Source of the DNA: Hydractinia symbiolongicarpus
Lineage: Eukaryota > Cnidaria > Hydrozoa > Anthoathecata > Hydractiniidae
Assembly (NCBI RefSeq): GCF_029227915.1
Contig: NC_079876.1
Coordinates: 32,593,828 to 32,657,827 of the forward strand
DNA length: 64,000 bases
Reading direction: 5' to 3'
The notes under the pieces were generated by a model, which was not told the origin of the DNA, did no database searches, and saw only the letters and a program-made list of their open reading frames with translations. The position numbers and the translations under genes are program-made. Below are positions 22,711 to 33,666 of this stretch, piece by piece (position 1 is the first letter of the stretch; the number at the start of each line of letters is the position of its first letter).

Positions 22711-23890
22711 CCAAGGAGGTTTAAAAAGAGAAGGAGATACATCTCAGGAGTTTCTATTGCAATCTCGCGCGTAAATTGTGAAAGTAACCAGTGCTCATTG
22801 TTATTTCTGCATAATTATAAATTATCTTTTCTAGTGGGAAAAACTCGTTTGCTTTGTATTTTGAAAATAAGTAAAATCAGCCGAAAATGAGGAAGTTATC
22901 GTAACATAAAGATAAAAAAACAATATTAGAAAATAAAAACGCGAAGAAATAAAAGTAAAACATTGTCCAAGGAAAAACGCTTAATTAGAGATAGTAACGA
23001 ATGATTAATATTTTCTTTTGTTCTATGAAAGAAAGAATAGTTACCGAACACCGATTCTATACCGAAAATTCAATAACTTTGAAGAAAAAAATATGTACTA
23101 ATATGCAACCCCTCTTGCAGTAATATTTTTTAAAAGTTTTATCAATCTTTTAACTGACGCTGTGCTAGGAAGGAACATACAGAAACATCTACAAGATATA
23201 AAATTATATCATATCTCAGGGCAACAATTTATACAATATAAGCTCCAAATACCAGCTGAATCGTTTTGCAAGTGGGGATAATTAGACTTTACCAGCATTA
23301 ATTCTTATAGCTCAACAGTGTTTCATGTGTTTTATTTATGTTCGGTATAGCTTTTAATATGTTCTGCTTTGTCGTTAAAACACTCGTCTCACACTCGGCA
23401 TGTAAAAATACAGCGGCGCAACTGATGGATTCAAAGGAGCACGTAAATGTAGGCTTGGTTTTATTCATAAAGAATAAAAACTCAAGTTGCAAATTACTTT
23501 ATCTTATTCACAACTAAATCGGGTTTTCACAAGTTTTCTGTCCTGTCAGATTAAAAGTCTATCAACAACTGCCACTCCCAGTGTAGGGTCAAAGCTCAGA
23601 ACCATACAGGGGGCTGAGACTAGAGAGCTCTGAACTCCTGCACTTGGCACAACAAAGCACAAACGAAGGAGAGCTGGGGGCAAGATGGGGGGGACTCTAG
23701 GACAAATATGGCTGCCACTGTCCCATCTTGCCAAGGACACTACAAATATGTACAAAGTATCTACACAACAGGATTAAAAAAAAATTCTTTAGCAGGATAT
23801 TTCTGTGCTGCCCACATAAAAAAGGAATTTGAATAGAATTTAAATGGACGTTGCTAAGATGTATCTCCTTCTCTCTTTAAACTTCCTTGG
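22711..23890. mobile_element. 1.18-kb non-autonomous TIR element with TATAA target duplication
   Basis: The left end CCAAGGAGGTTTAAAAAG.. through GAAGGAGATACATCT is mirrored at 23856-23890. This gives about 35-bp imperfect terminal inverted repeats. TATAA flanks both sides (22706-22710 and 23891-23895), consistent with a 5-bp target duplication. The interior encodes no transposase. It includes a relatively GC-rich block (23550-23740) unlike the surroundings. Superfamily not recognised. Confidence 0.7.
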
Positions 23891-23966
23891 TATAACATAT
23901 TTATATATTAAAGGAGAAAAGTCGATTGTTTTAATACTTTTTAATTCAGTAAAATTAAAACAATTT

Positions 23967-24253
23967 TTAATTTTGTGCGCGGTTTGACCGTAGCGAAACA
24001 GCCGTGGGATATGCAAGCGATTCATCATTGAAAGTTAACCTTTTGATCTTGGGCTTCATCATGCAATAGGTACGTCGAAGAGTGTTGAACTCAGCATGAA
24101 CACTTTCACCACCCTGTTCGCTATATAGGTCAAGTCCAACACCCCACTTCTCAATAAACCCAACATGTTTTTTCAGCAAGTGAAGTTTTGGAGTCACAGA
24201 TGCTTTTGCAAAGTTTGTCCGGAAGTACAACATCAAATCCTTGACAGCTTTAT
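23967..24253 (-). pseudogene. C-terminal exon of a cnidarian transposase-like protein
   Basis: The exon begins after an ACTAG acceptor at 24253 and reads DKAVKDLMLYFRTNF, SVTPKLHLLKKHVGFIEKW, GVGLDLYSEQGGESVHAEFN and LRRTY. The pattern SVTPKxHLL-xx-HV-x-x-WxxG-x-G-x-xxEQGxESxHAxFNxL is one I recall from many multicopy cnidarian genes of probable transposon origin. Its catalytic chemistry is unknown to me. Upstream exons were not found between 24260 and 25250. Called a fragment. Confidence 0.45.
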
Positions 24254-26122
24254 CTAGTTAGTATGAAACATGAAAAATAGTCAATTAAATTTTAGAAAAA
24301 ACAAGATTTATCAACGCTAATTAATTAATTTAGTCATTAATTACACAAGGATTATAACTGTTCTTTGCTGAATTCTTGACAGGAATTCATTGCGTTGTGG
24401 CACATACTATATTTATAGAATAACAACTTGTATTCGACTGATAATTCCACAGCTCCTTTGTGAATGTTTGTGCCTGCAAGTACAGCTACGTTGTATACCA
24501 TCAGGGGTATTGTATTACACAATTCTATTATGTTACCCACCTAATAAAAATATATGTATCTTTAGATGGATTTCATCTTTAAAAGCTCGTCTCTTTATCA
24601 GCATGGGATTTCTGAATTGTAAAAAATTATAATTGCGTATTATGTTGTTGCTGTTGTTGTTTATGTGCACAATCAGAATATTTTTAATGTTTTTTCTAAG
24701 AAAAACCTACTCAGCCAGTTTGTCCATATGTTCATAAAAGTGTGTTGGCATATCATAGACATAACACCAAGGAGCAGGTTGGATTATGTATAGCCCTTTC
24801 TGGACTCAAAGAGGAATGGGGCAACTGCAACTTTAAGTTTTAACCGTACCAGTTTTTTGCAACTTGCCTTTGAAGCAGGTTGACTGTTAAAAGAATTCAA
24901 CCACCTGAAATAATAATTTATTTACTCACTATTTTTGAATACATTTTAGGAACAGATAAAGCTTGCAGTTTGTATTACCTGGCCATTGTTTTCATCTTTT
25001 CCCAGGGCACACCCATATCTGCTTGTAAAGCAACCATTGCTTCAGAAGTTATTGTTGCAGAATATTATTGTGCTTCCTTCAAAATTGTCTCCCGTTCTGC
25101 CTGTGGGAAGCGCTTTACCAGGGCAGAAGTCTGCCCAACAAGTAAAATTTTGTTGCTCCAGCTGTCGTGAAGATTTTATCATGAAGGAATTTTGTTCTGA
25201 TTCTCAAGTGACGACAACTAACATTTTCTTTTAATTCCCCTTGGAGTAGATGTCATAACCATTAGCTGAAAATAATTATTCTCATAGATAAATATTGGTA
25301 CACATAACATAGCTTTTTATAAATGTTTTATTAGAATAATAAGAATATTAGAGTGAGATTTGCGTTAAAAACTAGTAATCAAGACTTACGTTGCGCATGT
25401 TGAAAAACCCCGCGGTAACAAGCCACTTGCACAGTCTATGACTTACTTGGAAGTTACTATTGTTGCAATGTAACGTTAGATTGCTTTGTTTGTTACTTTC
25501 TATCAGCCTCCCTTCCCTTTGTCATTGCTAACTTTTCTAATATGCTGGTAGATAAAAGTATGCTCCTATAAGGTCAGGTATTTTCTTTTTGTATTACTTT
25601 TTATTAGTATTCGGTAGTTGGTCTCGTGCGCCGATGCCTTGGTGTAAAATCCAATTGGCGGCATCGGATCAGAAGCAGTCGAAGCTGACATATAGAGTTC
25701 AGCTCCCACATCGCGTAATCCATACATTTATTTCCGAAAGTTTAGAATGATTGCTATAGAGTAACTTCTCCAGGATTAAGGGAAGTATCATTGCTACTTC
25801 CACTCTTTAAGCGATATTTCTATGTACGATAACGTGATCAGTGTCGCTACTATAACAACACGCAGACCTATAAGATAGATACGCGCTCACAGTTTGTCCT
25901 TCAGTACATGGTTGTGCAAGAATGAAGCAATTACGATCAGCATATATATAGTCTGATTTGTCAGGATAGAAGTTGCGGTGTGTATTAAGTAGACTTTAAG
26001 CACACCATGTTAAAATTATTATTTGTTTTAGGACATAACTTTTTATTAGTGTTATACGTTTCATGTGATTCTCTATTAAGACAGACAGGTTAACACAAAT
26101 ATCTAGACATCTATACATCTAA

Positions 26123-26148
26123 GTATGGATTACTGTTGTAATCCATAC
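26123..26148. repeat. Perfect 11-bp hairpin
   Basis: GTATGGATTAC, loop TGTT, then GTAATCCATAC. Function unknown. Confidence 0.8.
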
Positions 26149-26411
26149 CTTTGTTCTGCAATCTCATTTTCTTGTTGTATTTCTTATTTTAACAGTGGAG
26201 CAATGATTAAAAATGTGCACTTAAAATAAGAACCGGTTCGTCCACGCTGTACAGGACCCCCTATGGTTTTGTACTTTAATTCACCCTCAGCTATGTCAAC
26301 TGCATCTCTCACCTTTCAAGAACCTGCCTTTAAAGATGGGTTGAGTGTTGACAGAATTGGATCTTTGGAGTGTCGCAAAAGTAGGTGACCACTAATCTTT
26401 GCGGATTTTAA

Positions 26412-26413
<2 letters not shown>

Positions 26414-26450
<37 letters not shown>
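26414..26450. repeat. (TTA)n microsatellite
   Basis: About 12 uninterrupted TTA units. On the minus strand this is (AAT)n, lying about 400 bp beyond the LINE stop. It could be the microsatellite tail of that LINE, which is not proven. Confidence 0.9.
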
Positions 26451-26453
<3 letters not shown>

Positions 26454-27120
26454 TCTTTATACAGCTTTATCTACGTCAGTATAATATATACAAGATATAT
26501 GTAAATGTTACTGTTATCAATGAGAGACCTGTGTAAAACAAAAATAACAAAATATAAAATTTTCGAAGTAAGATTTAAAACGGAGAGAAATAAAAAAAAA
26601 TTCGCGGATATTGAAAAATTTAAGAGAATGAACATTGAGAACCATATATGAGAAAATTAAAAATATTGTGAAAGACTTTGTGCGAAAAATTTTCAAGTAT
26701 ATCAAGAAACACGATGTAAGAAACGACGGACGACGTCATCACACAATCCATACATTGGCAGTGAGAGGACGTGGAAATTGTATTGTTTGTATCGTTGGCG
26801 TCAACCGTTCCTTCCTACATCGTGGATGAACCAGAAAAGTTTAAAAATCATAATTGTTTACTAGTTTTTTAAATAAATTAAAATTAGTTTCTTTCCTAAT
26901 ACTAACAGGTAGGGAGTTAAAAATAACTGCTCCCTGATAATATGATAATTTCCTCCCAGCTTCAGATTTAATTGATGGGAGCCGAAGTGAACAGTTCTTT
27001 CCTCGAGTGTTTATCGAGTGGTTGATCATAACATATTTCCCATCAGTTTCGAAATGTAACGATTTGAAGACGTCAATAACAATTTTTCTTTTCAGTCGTA
27101 TTGTGAAAGTTGGCCTTTTT

Positions 27121-28266
27121 TTACGATTTTTGACAATGAACCCGCCTGTACATTCGTTGAAGGTGAGAGCTCATGTTTAGATGGCTATCCATGATTACAC
27201 CAAGATATTCGTAGAACGCAGGCTGGTGGATTTCATTGTTATTGATTGTTATATTGATCTGGGTGTTACGTGATCGAGATGTATATGTTACAAATTCTGT
27301 TTTTCCTTTTTTTGGGTTTAGGATAAGACAGTTATCTTGCATCCATCTGAACACTTTTTCAGCATCTGAGTTTATACATTTTTCGATCTCAGTTAGCGAT
27401 TTGTGTGAAAAATAAATCACTGTGTCATCAGCATACATTAATACGTTGCAGTAATTTAGCTGGATCGGAAGGTCGTTTATAAGAAGGACAAATAGCAGAG
27501 GTCCCAATATCGAACCTTGGGGTACACCATGGGTAACAAACTCCTTCTCAGAAAGTACTCCATCAACGTTAACGATTTGGCTTCGGTGAAACAAGTAGCT
27601 AGATATCCAATCAACCTCTTTACCAAGTATTCCATAGTAAGGAAGTTTGTAAAGTAAACAACTGTGGTTAACAGTGTCAAATGCTTTTCTCAGGTCCATA
27701 AACAGGGCATCTGTTACTTTGCCTTTGTCCATGTTTTCGCGGATGTTATTTGTAAGTTTGGTAACTGCATCACTAGTCGATCGTTTCCGGCGGAAGCCAT
27801 ACTGGTGTTTGCTCAGGAAGAAGTTTTCTTCCAGGTAGTCAGCTAGTTGGTTATAAACGACTTTTTCGATGGTCTTCGACAGAATGTTGAGCACAGAGAT
27901 CGGACGGTAATTATCAATATTACTGCGATCTCCATTTTTAAACACAGGGTTAATTTTTGCAGTTTTCTCTGATGTTGGAAAGGTGCCAGATAACAAGCTT
28001 GCATTTATTAAGAACGTAAGTGGTGCTGCAATTACGGGAGCAATATCCTTTACAATTCTTGCAGGTGATGTGTCCGGACCTGCCGCTTTCGATGCATTTG
28101 TCGATTCTAAGATTTTTAATGTTTCTCGGACTGTTAATTCTTTAAACTTAAATGTTGCATTAGTTCGGTTTATATCCTTCAGGGGGTCCCGATGGTCAAA
28201 CATTTTCCATGTGTAATTAATGATTTTACAGTTCATTAATTTGGATCCGACTTTCGTAAAAAACAA
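27121..28266 (-). pseudogene. LINE reverse transcriptase segment
   Basis: This encodes the RT core: YRPISVLNILSKTIEKV, QYGFRRKRSTSDAV, LFMDLRKAFDTVNH (motif A), GVPQGSILGPLLFVLLINDLP (motif B) and LMYADDTVIYF (motif C, catalytic YADD). All catalytic aspartates are present. It continues in the same frame from the upstream piece across one TAA near 28294, and it leaves frame after YLGVIMDSHLNMSSHLQRMYR. A functional element would continue for about 150 more residues, of which only the last about 60 survive at 27029-26841. Confidence 0.85.
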
Positions 28267-28296
28267 ACAAAATGCATTTGATATACATTTGGGATT

Positions 28297-28887
28297 TTAT
28301 ACATTTTCCCCATTGATTTTGAAAAATTTACTTGGAGCACATGTACCCTTAGTAGGATAGCAGTTTTTGATTTGCTTCCGGAAGTCGCTAGGTTTGTCAG
28401 TGGATTGCTTAAATACATTTCTGATGTGGTTTGCTTTTGCAGCACGTATCTTTTTTGTTACAGTATTTCTGAGTTTCTTATAATTTTCCCAATGAGCATC
28501 AAGGCTAGTTTGTTTTAAGCGGCGTAGTTGATAATCTCTTGTGTGCATCAACTGACGTATTTCTCGTGTCAACCAGGGACTGGGCTTTCCCCGAACATTT
28601 TTCTCCTTCAGTGGTGAATGTTTGTTGATGGTAGATGTGACGTAATTTTTGAATAAATCCCAGCCTTTGTTGAAATCGACAGCTAAACAGTTTTCCCAAG
28701 GTATGTTACGAAGTTCGTTCTGTAAGTCTTCTTTGTTATATAGAGAGTAATCACGCGCCGTTATTCTTTTTGGTTGATAGCGTTTACAGTTCATTTTTCT
28801 ATTGATGCCAATTAAACCATGATCACTTACGGAATTTGTGTGCACCAATGTATCGGTAATTACTATTTTGTTTGTCGTATAGAACAA
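28297..28887 (-). pseudogene. LINE segment between endonuclease and RT
   Basis: It starts in LFYTTNK..DTLVHTNSVSDHGLI, the end of the APE endonuclease (SDH is its last catalytic box). It continues with the basic linker W..TREIRQLMHTRDYQLRRLKQT that precedes RT in CR1-type LINEs. It ends at a TAA after FFKINGENV. Confidence 0.75.
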
Positions 28888-28924
28888 ATCGATAAGTGTT
28901 TTACTGTTCTTTGTTATTTATTAA

Positions 28925-29627
28925 CCCTATTCGGTCCGGGGGGGGGGGGGGGGCGGATTCCGCCCCCCCTGACGGTTTTTTTTAATAACTCCTGATTGCT
29001 TTGTTATATGGCTATGATACTTACTGAGTTTCAACATTTATCTATTAGACACCTGCATGCTAATTTTTTAGGTCCCATACCTTTCAGAGGCTTTGATATT
29101 GGCCATTACTCGAAACTACCCCTAAAAATCTCTATGAAATCCTTATAATGGGGAAAATATAATAACTCCTGTTAGGATTATCCTTAGAACTTGAAACTTG
29201 CAACACAACTTTGTTTCATCAAGAAGAATCTTTTGGAATAATTTGAACACGTGACTAATCCGATTTCCCGATTTTGTCGGATTTTACCCAAAAATCGAAA
29301 AAAACGGATTTTCGGGCAATTTTTCATCCGATCCATGTAAAAACCGGAAGATATGTTAAATAACTTTTATTTAGCTTTCAGAAACTTCAAACAAAATGTA
29401 AAAATTCGCTCTAGAACAAAAGTAATTATATTTTAAGCAGATAGTGGCATTTTTAACAATTTTTAAGCTTTTGATGACGTTACAGAAAATGTGCTGACGC
29501 AAGCAAATTTTTTTTGGCGCCATTTTGTTCCTTTTATGACGTACTATAAGTGTGCCAAGTTTGATTCAATTTGAACAACCCTATGTCCCGGTCATAGTAT
29601 GTTCGAAAAACCCCGGACCGAATAGGG
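28925..29627. mobile_element. 703-bp piggyBac-like MITE inserted in the LINE
   Basis: Ends CCCTATTCGGTCCGGGG and CCCCGGACCGAATAGGG are exact inverted repeats. TTAA flanks both sides (28921-28924 and 29628-29631). TTAA targeting and CCCT ends are hallmarks of piggyBac. The interior is non-coding. Just inside the left end are 16 G in a row (28938-28953), then CGGATTCCGCCCCCC, which can fold back on the G-run. The insertion cuts the LINE endonuclease after GFSQL, so it is younger than the LINE copy. Confidence 0.88.
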
Positions 29628-29631
29628 TTAA

Positions 29632-30453
29632 CTGACTGAAACCGTGCAGTTTTACAAGATCTTTCAAGTCGGAATGGTCTCCGGGGACCTTATAATTGCA
29701 GTTAAAGTCCTCGCACATAATCATTTCTTTGTTCTCTGCTGTAATCGCATCCAAAATATTGTTAAATTTTTCAACAAAGTTTCTGTCGAGGTATTTTGAG
29801 TTATCAGGGGGTCGGTAGCATGAAGAAATGAGCAACGGTTTCGATTTTTTTGGGAAGAATTCAATCCATAGAAATTCAATTCCTTCAATTTCTAAATCAT
29901 CTCTCCTGTTGTTGTTCAGATCGTCCCGAATATAGAGTGAAACTCCTCCATGGCCTTCAATTACACGGTCTTTTCGTTCGAGTGTGTACCCCGGAATCTT
30001 TAATTGTGCATCTGTAACAGTGTTGTTTGTGTGAGTTTCGGAGAAACTGATAATATGAACAGAGTTTTTGGTATCTAACAAGAATGATTTTATGTGATGT
30101 AACTTTTCTTCGATCCCATTAATATTTTGGTGCATGATTTTAAATCCTTTCTTACCAATAAATCCAGAAATTTCAGGATCAAGTGAATTTATGATATATT
30201 CAGGATCAGCAGGAGTACAGTCAACACAGAAAAATCTCTCTTCATCACAAACAAATTTATCATTTAAACATTTCAAGTGAGATAAATTTTTACACGTATA
30301 ACATTTCTCTGATGTTTGATTTCTTCTGATAGTTTTCCCACAACTATTACAAGAAACATTGTTGACTAATGCCAAAAACAACAGCAACAAAAAATTTAAC
30401 ACAGAAAACACGTCCGTACGGACAGCCGCCATTATGATAGACAGACTTGACAA
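29632..30453 (-). pseudogene. LINE N-terminal part: hydrophobic leader, zinc finger, APE endonuclease
   Basis: From the ATG at 30432, the protein opens with a hydrophobic run (VLNFLLLLFLALVNNVSC) that looks like a signal or membrane segment. A PHD-like finger follows (CNSCGKTI, CYTCKNLSHLKC, FFCVDC), then the endonuclease: MHQNINGIEEKLHHIKSFL, FSETHTNN, GHGGVSLYIRDDL and DFNCNY. The usual GDFN reads EDFN here. The ORF runs into the MITE after GFSQL and ends a few codons later. Confidence 0.75.
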
Positions 30454-30649
30454 AAAAGGCCAAAATCGTGAAAAATCATTGACTACGTGTGTAAATATGA
30501 ATAATTAGGATGGTTTTTAGGTCTCTCAGTTAAGGAAAATACAATTATGAGGTATCACGTGATCCTTTAATAAATACATTTTACAGACCACATTTTTTGT
30601 AATTTACAGACCTTTTACTCAAGGACTAAATGGTAGTTTAAGTTATTTC

Positions 30650-31462
30650 ATGCTGAGAAGTGAGGCTCTTAATGGGCAGAGGACAAGGAGAGGAGTCAGC
30701 ATATAGGGAGATGTTTGTGATGGAACGGTGCAAGTTTAGCCATTTTCGTATGAACACTGAAACCTTTTGCTCTAGGCGCCCAGCAACAGACATCGAAACC
30801 TCGTATATTAACAGTGGCCACTAAATTCGCGGGATCAAAAGATGTTGCAAGATCCAAAGTTTTTGAGCTCCAGTGTATAAGGACTTATTAATGACACCAA
30901 GCCCTTCTATCAGCTTTTCCTCTAATTCGTTGATGGACTTCCTGTCTGAGACAGAACAATCAATAATCCGGCCTAAAAATCGCACTGGCATGAATAGGTG
31001 GGATATACTGTTAGAAATCAATGTGGTTTTCAGGGCTACTTACACTAAAAGAGGTGCTATTGATAGATCTTCCCTTGATGATCAAAAAACTACGGGATTT
31101 TTCGGCGCGAAATGTCATATTGGCCCAACTTAGAGCTGTGGTGCACCTGTTAAGGAGTACTTGTGTTCCAGCAACAGACGAAGACATGATATTTATGTCG
31201 TCCTTAAAAGCCCTTATTAAAGGTAAGGATACTCTGTTAGAGGTGATGTTATGGTTGAATCTAAGTCTGACGATAAGCTCTAATGAGATGCCAGGTGAAG
31301 GATTCCTTTAATTTTTAACGCTTTTTGGTGGGAAGACGTGTACCAGCTGGAAAAAAGGATATTTTGTGACATCAGGATGGTTCTGCTGGTTCATACTCGG
31401 ATAAGAACTTCTGAATGGCTGTCACTAACACACATAGAATAGTATCGTGGCGGAATCTAGAA
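30650..31462 (-). pseudogene. R2-type retrotransposon fragment D (rearranged)
   Basis: On the minus strand, 31462-31310 encodes a broken start of the restriction-like endonuclease region (FRHDTIL, AIQKFLSEYEPA, FFPAGTRLPTKK). It is joined directly to reverse transcriptase motif C and thumb (IRAFKDDINIMSSSV, LLNRCTTALSWANM, FLGRIIDCSVSD, LWILQHLLIPRI) at 31230-30660. In the fuller copy at 34765-38151 the RT lies before the endonuclease, so this piece is out of order. It contains stops and frameshifts and ends near 30650. Confidence 0.7.
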
Positions 31463-31589
31463 TGAAAATTACAAAGTGCACGCACAATGATAAACTCGAC
31501 CTGTTAAGTCTTAAAATTTAAATTCTAGAGGTTTTGCTCCTCTAAAAATATACTCATATAAAGGAACACAATTCTTCCTTTTTCCAAGG
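31463..31589 (+). repeat. Short hairpin repeat, copy S1
   Basis: Related to S2 and S3: ATGATRAACTCRACCTGTTARGTCTT, then AGAGG-TTTTGCT-CCTCT at 31527-31543 (5-bp stem, 7-base loop), then a CTTCCTTTTTNCAAGG end. The stem-loop has the size of a tRNA T-arm, and the sequence GGTTTTGCTCC partly fits a Pol III B-box. It joins the endonuclease fragment at the same point as S2. Confidence 0.6.
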
Positions 31590-31795
31590 AGGTAATTGGC
31601 ACAAAAATTAAACAAAGAAACAGACAGAGAGAGTAGGACAGGACTTCTGTAAAGGGTGCAAGGGTTTCCTGAACCAAGGTACCCAAAATGCTTAGCTGAG
31701 TCACCTCATAAGAGGTCTGCGAACAGACTTCAGCAGGAACTAGACATTTCTTTCATCCATAACTTTTCATCTGTCCTACTCTGTACAATCTTGTG

Positions 31796-32153
31796 TGACT
31801 GGGGTAAGAAGTGGAGTCGTCACTCTCCAAAGATAAGACCAGTGCAGTCAAACCCCCTTGCTGACATAGTTGTTTTATATATTTGTTTTTTTTGTTTTTT
31901 GTTTTTTCCTTTTTGACTGGGGTAATAAGTGGAGTCGTCACTCTCAAAAGATAGGACCTGGTACAGTCAAACCCCCTTGCTGGCGTAATTTTTTTTTTGT
32001 TTTTCGCTTTTATTTTGACTGGGGTATTAAGTGGAGTTGTCACTCTCCAAAGACAAGACTACAAAAAAAAAATAAAAAAATAAAAAAAAAAATAATAATA
32101 ATAGAAAAAAAATAAAAAAGTATAAGAATAGTCAAACCCCCTTGCTGACATAA
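31796..32153 (-). repeat. Three tandem hairpin modules in the 3' UTR of copy B
   Basis: Modules at about 31796-31866, 31914-31987 and 32016-32153. On the minus strand each reads GCAAGGGGGTTTGACT, about 10 variable bases, GTCTTRTCTTTGGAGAG, TGACGACTCCACTTATTACCCC and AGTC, followed by an A-rich linker. The third is split by a 65-bp A-rich expansion. GGAG/CTCC can form a hairpin, and GGGGT/ACCCC a closing stem. The same triplet lies after the USP gene of copy A. Confidence 0.8.
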
Positions 32154-32180
32154 GCCGGAAGTTGTGGTGCTGACTGCAAT

Positions 32181-33307
32181 TTACCTAACCTCTTCAAGGA
32201 AAAGGATGTAAGGTTGTACACCATTAAGCAAGCTTTGTTTGCAAGGGACCACTGCTCTGTCGTTGCAATGAAACCACTTACCATGCACTTGGTTATAAGC
32301 AACAGTAGTGTAATGGCCATTGTTCAAATTTCCGGAGTGGTTAATTACAGCCCTTAAGTTGTAGTGCTTGCGACAAGAGACGTCACTGTCTACAGTGAAA
32401 GGTCTAGAAACGGTGCCCGGGTAAGATGTGACAGGAGAACAAACCTTAGACACAAGACCTTTGTTATAGGCAAAGCGCTTTAATTGCAGAACCAAAATTG
32501 AACTGCACTTTGCGACCTCTTTTTCAACTGTTGCAGTTTGGTAACTAGTGCAGTAGTGACAGAAGTGCGAGTTGACACCTGACAATTCTTCGCTCTCCAA
32601 AATGTTATCTATTGAAGATTGTACTTCGTGTACTTAAAGCTAGTGGTCGAAGTTGCTTGTGACTTGGATTATTTCTTTGAAACAGTAGGTATCAATTAAG
32701 CGGTATGCTGTGGATCCCTACCAGGATGAATCCAAGACAAAGAATCTCGAGATAGCCAGATGTAAAACGACGATCGCATCAATGACTCAGTAAGAGATTT
32801 CAGAGTGGAACGCACAGACATGTTAGAAAAGCCGAGGCGACGGAGGCAGATTCTAACTGTTTCGGAACAAAATCCTCTACTTTAACAGCAAAGAAATGCA
32901 CAGACCAATTGTTTAATCTCATGACGGAACAAAGTGACGAGTATTTATCAACCTTAACTCCATGCCAAGTCTCCATGTTCTCTTTGCATGGGCAAGTTAA
33001 TTCAAGGATAATTACAGTTTTGGTCATGGCAAAAGTTAAAAGTATGTCCGGAAGAAGTTGCGTTACAGTAAGATAAGGTGGTACTATTAAGGTTGAACCT
33101 AAGTCTAATAACAATAATTTCCAATCAGGGGCCAGGTGAAGGATACCTTGAATTTTTGAACGCCTTTTGGTGGGAAGACGTTTACCAGCTGGAACAAAGG
33201 ATATTTTATGACATCTAGATGGTTTTGCTGGATCATAATCAGATAAGAACTTCTGAATGGCTGTGACTAACACACGTAGAACAGTGTCGTGGCGGTACGT
33301 GAAAAAG
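32181..33307 (-). pseudogene. R2-type retrotransposon copy B: endonuclease plus half a USP
   Basis: The minus strand encodes the restriction-like endonuclease (33307-32700: RHDTVL, AIQKFLSDYDPA, LLPDILLTF, VIILELTCPCKEN, KYSSLCSVMR, SSFYIWLSRDSLSWIHP). It ends at a stop near the same place where copy A reads WVEPEK. It then encodes the C-terminal half of a ubiquitin-specific protease (32640-32181: SSIDNILESEELSG, CHYCTSYQ, LVLQLKRFAYN, LNNGHYTTVAYNQ, WFHCNDRAVV). The USP half with the catalytic Cys is deleted, so the protease is dead. The RT part is missing; repeat S2 abuts the broken 5' end. Confidence 0.8.
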
Positions 33308-33435
33308 AAAATAATTTACAAAGAGGTGGCAAGCTACCACAATGATGAACTCAACCTGTTAGGTCTTTGGAAATAAGCTAGAGGTTGTACTCCTCTAGAG
33401 AAAATGCCTCTAAAAGCACAATTCTCCCTTTTTAC
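33308..33435 (+). repeat. Short hairpin repeat, copy S2
   Basis: Over 90% identical by eye to S3 (38577-38710). It includes AGAGG-TTGTACT-CCTCT at 33380-33396, a stem-loop of T-arm size. It is fused to the endonuclease fragment of copy B at RHDTVL, as S1 is for fragment D. Confidence 0.65.
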
Positions 33436-33666
33436 AAAAATATAAAAAATAAAAAGGACACAACACATATGAAAAGATGAACAGAACTTTAACCAAGGGC
33501 AGGTAGGTTTCGACCCATATTTTTGAACCTAAGTACCCTGGATGTCTAGCTGGGTCACCTCGAACAGGTCCGCGGACGGTCATCCGCAGAAAGTAGACAT
33601 CCCTACTAGACATTCCTAAAGTAAACTTTGACCACTTTCTGTTCAACTGTGCTATTCTTTGTTTTT

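Larger units (their letters stand above)
24254..26840. other. Intergenic stretch with a hairpin and a microsatellite
   Basis: ORFs at 24390-24632, 24880-25234 and 26635-26829 have no recognisable domain. The part from 26450 to 26840 could be the 3' UTR of the LINE that ends at 26841. Otherwise nothing is supported. Confidence 0.4.
26841..30453 (-). mobile_element. Degenerate CR1-type LINE (EN + RT), split by a MITE
   Basis: Minus-strand pieces in order: zinc finger and endonuclease (30453-29632), end of EN and linker (28887-28297), reverse transcriptase (28266-27121), and the C-terminal tail typical of CR1-like elements (27029-26841, GAVIFNSLPVSIRKE). A 703-bp MITE interrupts the endonuclease. 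Further defects are an in-frame TAA between 28297 and 28266, a frame change at the MITE site and a frameshift or deletion near 27100. APE-type EN, the YADD RT and the absence of a restriction-like endonuclease place it in the CR1/L2/Rex group. Confidence 0.85.

Noticed and set aside
22452-22714. ORFs with FxGKNFRGxK repeats
   Set aside because: They come from the imperfect GCGAAAGTTTTTTCC repeat. No start, promoter or homologue pattern.
23546-23755. Proline/valine-rich minus ORF
   Set aside because: It lies in the GC-rich core of a TIR element; no domain and no splice context.
31656-32115. Plus ORFs such as those rich in FVFFVFCFFLF
   Set aside because: They read through the A/T-rich linkers between hairpin modules.
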